Positions 7,995 to 14,872 of a stretch of DNA of 64,000 nt are shown one piece after another. The stretch comes from Ruminococcaceae bacterium KH2T8 (GTDB lineage: Bacteria > Bacillota > Clostridia > Saccharofermentanales > Saccharofermentanaceae): positions 372,001 through 436,000 of the forward strand of contig FOIY01000004.1 of assembly GCA_900111435.1 (NCBI GenBank), given 5' to 3'. A program made the translations under genes and the position numbers. The notes under the pieces are model-generated. The model saw nothing but the letters and a program-made list of their open reading frames with translations, was not told where the DNA came from and did no database searches. Positions within the stretch are counted from its first letter, which is position 1; each line of letters begins with the position of its first letter.

Positions 7995-8995
7995 ATATAG
8001 GAAAGATAACTTTTGACAGGACCCCCGTGTGCCTGGCGCCTATGGCGGGAACGAGCTCCGTTACTTACCGCGGGCTCTGTGTCGAGCAGGGAGCTTCGTA
8101 TGCTCCGACCGAACTCGTGAGTGCAAGGTCGATCCTTTATAACGGCATAGGCAAGAGCTTTCGCTATATGGAGATAGACCCTGCGGCGGAAGGTATCACA
8201 TGCATTCAGCTCTTCGGCAGCGAGGCTAAGGACTTCACGGAAGCGATAAAGATCATGATGGAAGATCCAAGGCTCGCGCCCGTTGACATTATCGACATCA
8301 ATATGGGATGTCCCGTTACAAAGGTGGTAAAGACAGGCGCCGGAAGCGGTCTCATGAAGACTCCCGATATCGCCGAGCAGATAGTAAGAGAGACCGTAAA
8401 GACAGCGGCAGAGTACGATAAGCCCGTTACGGTCAAGACGAGGATAGGCTTCGATCGTTTCTCTGACGAGAGCGTTGAATTCGTAAGAAGGATCGCTCAG
8501 GCGGGCGCTGCGATGGTATGCGTTCACGGAAGGACCGCAAGGCAGATGTACGGAGGAAGTGCCGACTGGGATGCGCTGGCCCTTATGAGAGAAGCCGTTG
8601 CTGCGGAAGGCGTCCCGTTCTTTGCCAACGGCGACGTTAAGGATGAGAAGAGCGCCGGGGAGATACTCTCGAAGACGGGCGCTGACGGCATAATGGTCGG
8701 ACGTGCTGCGATGGGTAACCCGTGGCTCTTCAAGCGGATCAGGGCGTATCTTGACGGCGAAGCTCTTCCTGACGAACCTTCCAATCAAGAAAAATATGAT
8801 ATGCTTATGCGTGAGCTCGTCGGAACGGCCGAACACATCGGCGAAGTGACTGCCGTTAAGGAGATGAGGAGCGTTATGCCTCACTATATCAAAGGTCTTC
8901 CGGGAGCTGCGTCGATCAAGGTGAAGCTTTGCGGTGCTTCCACGGTCGCAGAAGTTGGAGAGATACTAAAGGAGTGTCGTGAGATATGGATCTGA
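7991..8995 (+). CDS. dusB: tRNA-dihydrouridine synthase
   Basis: A 334-residue flavoenzyme that reduces uridine to dihydrouridine in the tRNA D-loop using FMN and NADPH. The TIM barrel shows the family landmarks in order: APMAG at 16-20 (FMN site), NMGCP with the catalytic Cys107, VKTRIGFD, VHGRTARQ and an FANGDV strand. Length is normal for bacterial DusB. It overlaps the phosphatase gene by 4 bases and the next membrane-protein gene by 10 bases, so the three form an operon. The exact Dus subclass is assigned by general similarity. Confidence 0.93.
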   Translation: MNIGKITFDRTPVCLAPMAGTSSVTYRGLCVEQGASYAPTELVSARSILYNGIGKSFRYMEIDPAAEGITCIQLFGSEAKDFTEAIKIMMEDPRLAPVDIIDINMGCPVTKVVKTGAGSGLMKTPDIAEQIVRETVKTAAEYDKPVTVKTRIGFDRFSDESVEFVRRIAQAGAAMVCVHGRTARQMYGGSADWDALALMREAVAAEGVPFFANGDVKDEKSAGEILSKTGADGIMVGRAAMGNPWLFKRIRAYLDGEALPDEPSNQEKYDMLMRELVGTAEHIGEVTAVKEMRSVMPHYIKGLPGAASIKVKLCGASTVAEVGEILKECREIWI

Positions 8996-9594
8996 CCGGT
9001 ATGTCGGGCTATCTGCCTTCATTATTGATACTTATCGCCGGAGTTGTGGTATGCGGATACGGATATCGCTTCTTCAGGCTGAGCGTGACCCTGATCGGAG
9101 CCGCAATAGGCTTTGCTCTTGGTAATATCGTTGCATCTGATGTCCTTGCCACGCTGTCTCCCGCGCTCTATTGGGTGATAGTCGGAGTCTTTACGATCGG
9201 TATCGGATCGGTCGCTTTCGCGTTTTATAAGAAAGCGATCATCGTGATCTGTACGATCGGTATCGCGTACTGGTTCGTTAACGGCTATGCCGAGTCATCG
9301 ATCAAGAACTGGGCGATCGGTCTCGGCATCGGATTTGTCGTCGGACTGGCAGTCTTTTTCCTTCAGAAGGCGGCGATAATGCTCTTTACTGCCGTCGCCG
9401 GAGCCAAGATGATAACCACGGTGACCCTGCCTTACATATTCATGATCCCTTTCATATCAGGTTTGTCTGACAAGATCGGAGAAATTGTATTTAAAGGCAC
9501 TAAGCTTCCGCCCGATATCTTCGTCCCGGGAGTGCTTCTTTTGATCATTGCGTCCTGCGGGTTCGTCAAACAGTTCAAAGAAGACCAGAAATAA
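8986..9594 (+). CDS. Polytopic membrane protein, DUF4203/TMEM198-like
   Basis: A 202-residue protein with about six hydrophobic segments separated by short loops and no large soluble domain. The pattern of glycine-rich helices (GYGYRFFRLS, then GAAIGFALGN) resembles the DUF4203/TMEM198-like group, for which no biochemical function is settled. It overlaps the end of the dihydrouridine synthase gene by 10 bases and is the last gene of that operon. A weak AT-rich hairpin (9613-9635) and a stronger hairpin at 9751-9779 follow. Confidence 0.75.
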   Translation: MDLTGMSGYLPSLLILIAGVVVCGYGYRFFRLSVTLIGAAIGFALGNIVASDVLATLSPALYWVIVGVFTIGIGSVAFAFYKKAIIVICTIGIAYWFVNGYAESSIKNWAIGLGIGFVVGLAVFFLQKAAIMLFTAVAGAKMITTVTLPYIFMIPFISGLSDKIGEIVFKGTKLPPDIFVPGVLLLIIASCGFVKQFKEDQK

Positions 9595-9750
9595 GACATA
9601 AAAATAGGGTTTTATAAACAATTCATCGTTTGTTTATCATTTTTGCGGTTGATTATTCGAAGAATAGTCTTTATAATTCAAGTCACAAGGATGAAATATC
9701 CTTTTAGTAATTGACAATTTTCTATATCTATCCCTTATTCCATGTTGAGG

Positions 9751-9779
9751 GCATCCCGATTGCAATACATTCGGGATGC
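9751..9779. terminator. Hairpin, possible terminator
   Basis: A perfect 9-bp stem with an 11-base loop. The T-run that follows is broken, and the nearest plus-strand gene ends 156 bases upstream, so termination is possible but not certain. Confidence 0.45.
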
Positions 9780-9848
9780 TTTCAATATTTTTAGGGGATT
9801 TTTTGTTTTTCGAGATCTTCAATCTGCCAAGCCGGCAGCTAACCATCT

Positions 9849-9971
9849 GTCTCCACCCATGTCTCCACTTTTTCTAAATGGAGACCACAGTGGAGACAAA
9901 TTCATCTGTTTTTATGTGAAATGTCTCCACTAATGTCTCCGATTTTAAAAAGTGGAGACGTCACCGGAGAC
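9849..9971. repeat. Two copies of a nested inverted iteron, core GTCTCC
   Basis: The core GTCTCC occurs at 9849 and 9861, and its complement GGAGAC at 9880 and 9892. The same four-core pattern repeats 74 bases later at 9923, 9935, 9954 and 9966. Core-to-core distances are 12-19-12 in both copies. Each copy can fold into a long two-stem hairpin, or present four protein sites with dyad symmetry. Confidence 0.9.
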
Positions 9972-10011
9972 ATGTGTCTTTAAAGTCTTATCCGCGTCGC
10001 GCCCGCTAAAT

Positions 10012-10124
10012 GTCGCTCATGGTGTCGCTCAAAGCGGCGAAAGCAGCGACACGTTCAGCGACTTTCGCTCAAAATCGCAAATATTGTCGCTCGATCAGAG
10101 TAAAACAGCGACAGGCACAGCGAC
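10012..10124. repeat. Two copies of a second nested inverted iteron, core GTCGCT
   Basis: GTCGCT occurs at 10012 and 10024 and its complement AGCGAC at 10045 and 10057 (distances 12-21-12). A second copy has a degenerate core ATCGCA at 10074, GTCGCT at 10086, and AGCGAC at 10107 and 10119, again 12-21-12. The architecture matches the GTCTCC elements just upstream, with a different core. Confidence 0.88.
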
Positions 10125-10198
10125 ATTGACGGCCCGGGGGGCTTCGAAGCGAAAGTCCGGGGAGGGTGCTAAGACACTCCTCGCCGCGCCTGCCGGTA

Positions 10199-11155
10199 TC
10201 AGTTCACGACATTAACGGGCGAGCCTGCGAGGTACGCCTTTATATTTTCCTCTGCGATCTCTACGAGCCTTACTCTGGTCTCGAGGGGTGCCCATGCGGT
10301 ATGGGGAGTGATCACGGTATTGGGTGCATCCTTTAAGGGGTTATCGGGGAGCATGGGCTCGACGCTTACGACATCCGCCGCATATCCCGCGATCTTGCCG
10401 GACTCAAGAGCTTCTGCGACCGCTACCTCGTCAACGAGAGGCCCGCGTGCGGCATTTACTATAAACACGCCGTCCTTGCAGCGGGCTATGGCATCCTTGT
10501 CGAGCATGGCCTTTGTCTCCGCCGTGAGCGGGCAGTGAAGTGAGATGATGTCCGCCAGGGGGAGTGCCTCCTCTAAAGTCATGAAGCTTATATCGCCGTC
10601 ACGATCAGCTGCAGGCATGTGGTGAGGAACGGCGATGACTTTCATTCCGAGAGAATCAAGGATCTTACATACTCTCTTTCCTATCTTTCCGTATCCTACG
10701 ACTACTGCCGTCTTGTTCCAGAGCTCCGTAAGAGGCTTCTTCCAGTAGCAGAACTGCTCGCATCTTACCCAGTCGCCGTCCTTTACGGACTGAGAATGTG
10801 CACCGGCGTGATTCGTCATCTCGAGAAGGAGTGCGACCGTCATCTGGGCAGTCGCGAAAGTACTGTATTCGGGGACATTCGTGACCGTGATGCCGCGTTT
10901 GGTGCAGGCTTCGAGGTCCACGACATTAAAGCCCGTGGCCAGTACGCCTATATATCTGAGCTTGGGAAGCTGCTCGATGACTTCCCTCGGGAATGCTGTC
11001 TTATTGGTGATACAGATCTCGGCGTCCTTGGCTCTTTCGATGAGATCTTCGGGCCTTGTGAAGTCGTAGACTGTGAGGTTTCCGATGTCTCCGATGCCGC
11101 CCCATGTGATATCGCCGGGATTTGCCGCCGAGCCGTCAAGTATAACAATATTCAT
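10199..11155 (-). CDS. D-2-hydroxyacid dehydrogenase (glycerate/hydroxypyruvate type)
   Basis: A 318-residue NAD-dependent dehydrogenase of the D-isomer-specific 2-hydroxyacid family. The Rossmann motif GYGKIG is at 154-159, and the catalytic triad is in place: Arg237 (NAARG), Glu266 (SVEP) and His285 (TPHTAW). Similarity is closest to glycerate dehydrogenases, which interconvert hydroxypyruvate and glycerate; the substrate is inferred. The start at 11155 is preferred because a strong GGAGGA site precedes it; the frame is open a further 22 codons upstream but those residues look non-coding. It is divergent from the CbiG-like gene. Confidence 0.9.
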   Translation of the reverse strand: MNIVILDGSAANPGDITWGGIGDIGNLTVYDFTRPEDLIERAKDAEICITNKTAFPREVIEQLPKLRYIGVLATGFNVVDLEACTKRGITVTNVPEYSTFATAQMTVALLLEMTNHAGAHSQSVKDGDWVRCEQFCYWKKPLTELWNKTAVVVGYGKIGKRVCKILDSLGMKVIAVPHHMPAADRDGDISFMTLEEALPLADIISLHCPLTAETKAMLDKDAIARCKDGVFIVNAARGPLVDEVAVAEALESGKIAGYAADVVSVEPMLPDNPLKDAPNTVITPHTAWAPLETRVRLVEIAEENIKAYLAGSPVNVVN

Positions 11156-11267
11156 ATCCGTATCCTCCGAACAAAGAGTTTCTCGATTAATTATAATATT
11201 TGCGCGGATAAATACGAACACTGTGATAAAATCAAAAATAGTAAACCTCTACGGGGAGGAAGATCCT

Positions 11268-12329
11268 ATGTATTTGTACTGCTTTGCCCGTTCTGAAAGG
11301 GCTAAGATGACAGGCGGTCACTTGCTCGACAAGGCCGAAGGTGAATGGATAACCGACTGCGAGAACTTCGTAAGCTGGGTCGGTGATCGTAATGAGCGCG
11401 CAGACAGTGCACTTGTGCTCCTGCTTCCTACCGAGGCGGCAGTAAAGATCCTGATCGAAAGGGTCTATCCCGCAGACATCAGATTCCCCGTTATCCAGGT
11501 GACTCCTGACGGTAAATACGCAGGAGTATTAAGATCCGTCGGATACAATACTCACGATATACTGAGCAGGATCTGCTCGATAATAGGCTGTAAGCCGCTC
11601 TCGACCCCTGATGACAGGGCCGACTTTGCTCCCGATCTCAAGAAGACGGTCACGGATTATAAGATGACCGCATTGGATCAGGATCTGCTCGATCAGACGG
11701 CTGAGGCAATAAAGAAAGGCGCTTCGATCCAGGTATACAGCGACATGCCGCTTCATATGGCGGAGCCCGTGCTCGACACGATGAGCTATGCGCCCTTTAT
11801 CTTCAGGAGCAATCAGAAGAGAGAACTGTGTCAGGCATTTATAAGTTCCTGTGAGGCTGATGAGCCTTCGATATTCATTACTTGTTCGACGCTCCCTGAG
11901 GTCGAGAGCTACGGTAAGTGCCTTGTGCTCATACCGAGGACGATCGCAGTGGGACTTGAGATCGCGGCAAGGGCAGATGCCGAATATGCCGTCGAGACGG
12001 TTCGCGATACGCTTATAAACCATGAGATCGATCCGAGAGCGGTAGCTACCATCGCCGTATCCGATATCGCAAGGGATTCCGATGCGGTAGGAAAGATCGC
12101 CGAAAGCCTCGGCTGCTATGTGACTTCTTTCGACAGCAGGCTCATCAAGGCCGTAAAGGTTCCGCTCAATCCCACATACTCGGGAGCCAAGATGACAGCC
12201 GACCTTTGTACTGCAGCGGCATCGCTCGCATCCGATAACGGAAGGATGCTCATAAGGCGTGCCGGCAGCAAGAACTCCATCATACTTACAGCGATGATGA
12301 AGAGAGGGAGTATAGTACTTACCGAGTGA
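11268..12329 (+). CDS. CbiG-like protein (cobalt-precorrin-5A hydrolase family), divergent
   Basis: A 353-residue protein. Its middle part follows the CbiG core pattern (a VIQVTPDGKYAGVL strand, then HDILSRICSIIGCKP), and its last 120 residues follow the CbiG C-terminal domain (IAVGLEIAARA, KIAESLGCYV, a final Ala-rich helix and IILTAMMKRG). CbiG opens the delta-lactone of cobalt-precorrin-5A in anaerobic B12 synthesis. No other cobalamin gene lies in the window, so it is either a detached pathway member or a relative with another role. The start at 11268 has a strong GGGGAGGA site; the frame runs on upstream into the divergent gene without a start signal. The family call is by eye. Confidence 0.6.
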   Translation: MYLYCFARSERAKMTGGHLLDKAEGEWITDCENFVSWVGDRNERADSALVLLLPTEAAVKILIERVYPADIRFPVIQVTPDGKYAGVLRSVGYNTHDILSRICSIIGCKPLSTPDDRADFAPDLKKTVTDYKMTALDQDLLDQTAEAIKKGASIQVYSDMPLHMAEPVLDTMSYAPFIFRSNQKRELCQAFISSCEADEPSIFITCSTLPEVESYGKCLVLIPRTIAVGLEIAARADAEYAVETVRDTLINHEIDPRAVATIAVSDIARDSDAVGKIAESLGCYVTSFDSRLIKAVKVPLNPTYSGAKMTADLCTAAASLASDNGRMLIRRAGSKNSIILTAMMKRGSIVLTE

Positions 12330-12357
12330 TTGCAACAACCGCGGCGTCTTATTCGTC
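12330..12357 (+). promoter_or_regulatory. Putative ECF-sigma promoter, GCAAC-N17-CGTCAT
   Basis: GCAAC at 12330-12334 and CGTC at 12352-12355 with a 17-base spacer, 61 bases before the TTG start of the solute-binding protein gene. The same motif occurs before the ECF sigma gene. Confidence 0.6.
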
Positions 12358-12417
12358 ATCTCTCATGAGACCGCAAAACGTTTCGGTACAGCGGGATCGG
12401 GAAGAGGAGGATGAGTT

Positions 12418-14697
12418 TTGAATGGTATGATCCGTAAGGTCATAGAGAAAGCGGCAACCGCAGTGGTTCTCGTTATGTTTGCTCTGGTCGTACCGGGTTA
12501 TTCCGTGCTGCTCTTATCTTCCTGCTCGGCAAACGAAGAAGAAGTTCAACCGGAATATTCGATGTGGTGTACGGCCGAGATCAAAGAGAGCGTAAACACT
12601 TCCTATCACATATTCAGAGACAATAAATTCACAGGTATCGATGATAACGGTTATACCTTTGTGACCGCAGACGGGATGCTCGGCGGAGCGCGCGTGCTGG
12701 AGCCTTTCGAAGGTAATTACAGGGCACTTATCACTATAAATGAAGTGAATTCCACGGATCCGGGGGATTCGATGACATATGTCGTCAACGGTCAGGGATA
12801 TTATGAGTCCAATGTCTACGATTACAACACAGAGCAGATAGACACCAGATACTTTAGGCTCGATACGGATGAGATGGAGGCCGAGGAGGTAGATCTCATA
12901 GACCACGAAGGTCTGGTCACGACCGACGTATGGCAGACTCAGGCAGGTACGGTCCTCGTGACGACTGACGATTCATTCTTCGGTTCAGACCCGCTCGGAA
13001 GTATATTCCTCTGTGTGTTCGATAACGGGACGGATAATAAGGTCATCTCCATGGATGATGTCTCCGGTGAGAATGTTTTCAGCGTGCTATATGTCATAAG
13101 CGTCAGCGAAAGCGAACTCGTTGTATCCTTCATGAATGTGCAGGGTATAGAAAGAACGATAATGCTGGATATGAACGGAGACGATATCACATTATCGGAT
13201 GATCAAGTTCCCGCATATCTGAGTGCAGGAGTTACGGCTTATAACGATCCTGACGGCGGTTTGTTCATCTCTGACTGCACCGGTATCTACAGGGTATCCG
13301 AGGGCGATATGAAGTCCGATTCTCCCGAATTTACGATGGTAGCCGATTGGGCCAGATGCATGGTCAGTGCCGCCAGGGTGTCGGCGCTCACTCCCGTCAG
13401 GATAGACGAAGACGGTGCGCTCGTATTGTTCGGCGTAAATGATGAAAACTATGATCTTCAGCCGAAAGCCATTACCGCCAGGATCACCGCCTGTGATTTC
13501 CCTTATGAGGGCAGGCAGGAGATCACGGTAGGTATCTTTGATTCTCTTTACGGTGACATAGGTACCAATATCGCAGCATTCAACAGATCGAATACTGCCT
13601 ATTACGTAAGGCCCGTCTTTATTACTACCAGAGGCGTAGCTCCTCTTATCGATCTTGCCGATGAGGATACTTTCGATATAAGCGGTGATCAGCTCGAAGC
13701 CCTGAGATTCCATGCTTACAGGAATTTCATACAAAGTGAAGCGGCTCCGGATGTCGTCATAACTTACGGTATGCAGGCGCAGTTTCAGAGTTCTGATCTC
13801 TTCGTGGATCTTAACGGTTATATCGATTCGGATACGAACGGTCTTAACAGAGAAGATTACTTTAACAACATATTCTCGCTGTCCGAGGTCGGAGGGGAGC
13901 TCTATACGATCCCGCTCACTTACTATGTAGACGGTATAGTCGAATATGATCCCGATGATATGTATATCATGCCTTCGGATGACTACTCGGTCACGTCGAT
14001 CACTTTCGCAGAGTATGATGATAAGGTCACGGGGGACTGGAACGATTATGATCCGCTCGGCGACTTCCTTTACAGAGAGGATATCTTCAGCGAGCTTATA
14101 GGTACGCATTATACGGATTTTGTCGATCTTGCGAATGAGACAACGGATTTCTCGGGGTCTGAATTTGTGGATATCCTGAACTTCAGTTCGGGCTATGAGA
14201 GTAACAGCGAAGATGACCTTCTCGTTTTCTATTACTACTATGATACGGGTGTTATGTACACTTCGTTATGCTATGTGGACGATCTGTCGAACTTCCCTCA
14301 ATATCTCGATTCTTCAGTCTGGATGGGACTTCCTTCTTCGGAGGGTAATACTCCGTCCATAGGAGTAGTCAATGCCGCGGGTATTACTCAGGCATGCGAC
14401 GATAAGGATGCCGCCTGGTCGTTCATGACATATCTTCTCTCGGTAGATGCACAGGAAGAAAGAAGAGGCGTGTTCGGGCTTCCCGTGAACAGGAACGCTT
14501 CCGAGAATTCACTTCGTTACCCGAGATATGCTTTCGGTCTTGTTGAGAAACTTACCGACAGCGCGACAAGAATGTATTACTCCGATAATGATCTGCTCGT
14601 GGTGAGCAACGATGTCATAAATGCATATGCCGCAGGCGAGATCACGGCCGAAGAAGCGGGCGAGATGCTGAGTTCACAGGTTTCGGTCAGATGGTGA
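12418..14697 (+). CDS. Two-domain extracellular solute-binding lipoprotein (ABC transporter)
   Basis: A 759-residue lipoprotein (lipobox LSSC, Cys36). Residues of about 365-759 look like a family 1/8 carbohydrate-type solute-binding protein: an ITVGIFDS opening, the APDVVI strand, YTIPLTYYVDG and a C-terminal MTYLLS helix. The N-terminal 320 residues are beta-rich and acidic, resembling a propeller-like sensor domain; usual solute-binding proteins have about 430 residues, so this is a large addition. The start is the TTG at 12418, 7 bases after GAGGAGG; the next ATG (12427) would lie 16 bases away. The gene at 14873 has the same architecture. The ligand is unknown. Confidence 0.82.
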   Translation: MNGMIRKVIEKAATAVVLVMFALVVPGYSVLLLSSCSANEEEVQPEYSMWCTAEIKESVNTSYHIFRDNKFTGIDDNGYTFVTADGMLGGARVLEPFEGNYRALITINEVNSTDPGDSMTYVVNGQGYYESNVYDYNTEQIDTRYFRLDTDEMEAEEVDLIDHEGLVTTDVWQTQAGTVLVTTDDSFFGSDPLGSIFLCVFDNGTDNKVISMDDVSGENVFSVLYVISVSESELVVSFMNVQGIERTIMLDMNGDDITLSDDQVPAYLSAGVTAYNDPDGGLFISDCTGIYRVSEGDMKSDSPEFTMVADWARCMVSAARVSALTPVRIDEDGALVLFGVNDENYDLQPKAITARITACDFPYEGRQEITVGIFDSLYGDIGTNIAAFNRSNTAYYVRPVFITTRGVAPLIDLADEDTFDISGDQLEALRFHAYRNFIQSEAAPDVVITYGMQAQFQSSDLFVDLNGYIDSDTNGLNREDYFNNIFSLSEVGGELYTIPLTYYVDGIVEYDPDDMYIMPSDDYSVTSITFAEYDDKVTGDWNDYDPLGDFLYREDIFSELIGTHYTDFVDLANETTDFSGSEFVDILNFSSGYESNSEDDLLVFYYYYDTGVMYTSLCYVDDLSNFPQYLDSSVWMGLPSSEGNTPSIGVVNAAGITQACDDKDAAWSFMTYLLSVDAQEERRGVFGLPVNRNASENSLRYPRYAFGLVEKLTDSATRMYYSDNDLLVVSNDVINAYAAGEITAEEAGEMLSSQVSVRW

Positions 14698-14702
14698 AAA
14701 AG

Positions 14703-14730
14703 GAAACGTAATGCGGTTCTCGGTCGTCTT
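14703..14730 (+). promoter_or_regulatory. Variant ECF-like promoter, GAAAC-N17-CGTCTT
   Basis: GAAAC at 14703-14707 and CGTC at 14725-14728, 17-base spacer, upstream of the second solute-binding lipoprotein. It has one mismatch to the GCAAC block of the other four sites. Confidence 0.4.
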
Positions 14731-14752
14731 ATAGTCGGGTAGGAAAAACACA

Positions 14753-14820
14753 ATCTTAATGAAATTTTAAGACTTTCTTACAGAAGTGTTAGAACCAAGT
14801 GCAAGGTTTTAACATATAAT
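14753..14820 (+). promoter_or_regulatory. Promoter with four-fold 11-bp repeat array (Pho-box-like)
   Basis: Heptamers ATCTTAA, ATTTTAA, TTCTTAC and GTGTTAG start at 14753, 14764, 14775 and 14786, exactly 11 bp apart, and a TATAAT -10 lies at 14815-14820. No -35 hexamer is visible. The layout equals that at 17637-17704, including the 29 bases from last repeat to -10. Direct repeats with 11-bp period are typical of OmpR/PhoB-family response regulators; that identity is inferred. Confidence 0.7.
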
Positions 14821-14872
14821 CAGATCGTTGGTTATATGTTTAACATAAAAACAGAATAAGGAGAAATTGTTG

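Larger units (their letters stand above)
9595..10198. other. Gene-free stretch with hairpins and an iteron array
   Basis: These 604 bases hold no convincing gene. In order they show a weak AT hairpin (9613-9635), a TTGACA hexamer at 9711-9716 without a good -10, a perfect 9-bp hairpin (9751-9759 with 9771-9779), the nested inverted-iteron array (9849-10124) and a GC-rich end with the 10-base palindrome GCTTCGAAGC (10141-10150). The last part may hold the terminator of the minus-strand dehydrogenase. Short frames here have no ribosome binding site and no family resemblance. Confidence 0.7.

Noticed and set aside
7967-8884. 305-codon open frame antisense to the dihydrouridine synthase gene
   Set aside because: Shadow of the dus gene, which shows all family motifs.
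9849-10124. CRISPR-like array
   Set aside because: Repeats are only 6-8 bases, come in inverted pairs with fixed 12-bp steps, and spacers are not 25-40 bases; no cas gene is nearby.
10141-10190. Fragment of RNase P RNA (GAAAGTCCGG resembles a conserved block)
   Set aside because: The other conserved blocks of RNase P RNA are absent, and the segment lies at the end of a minus-strand gene.
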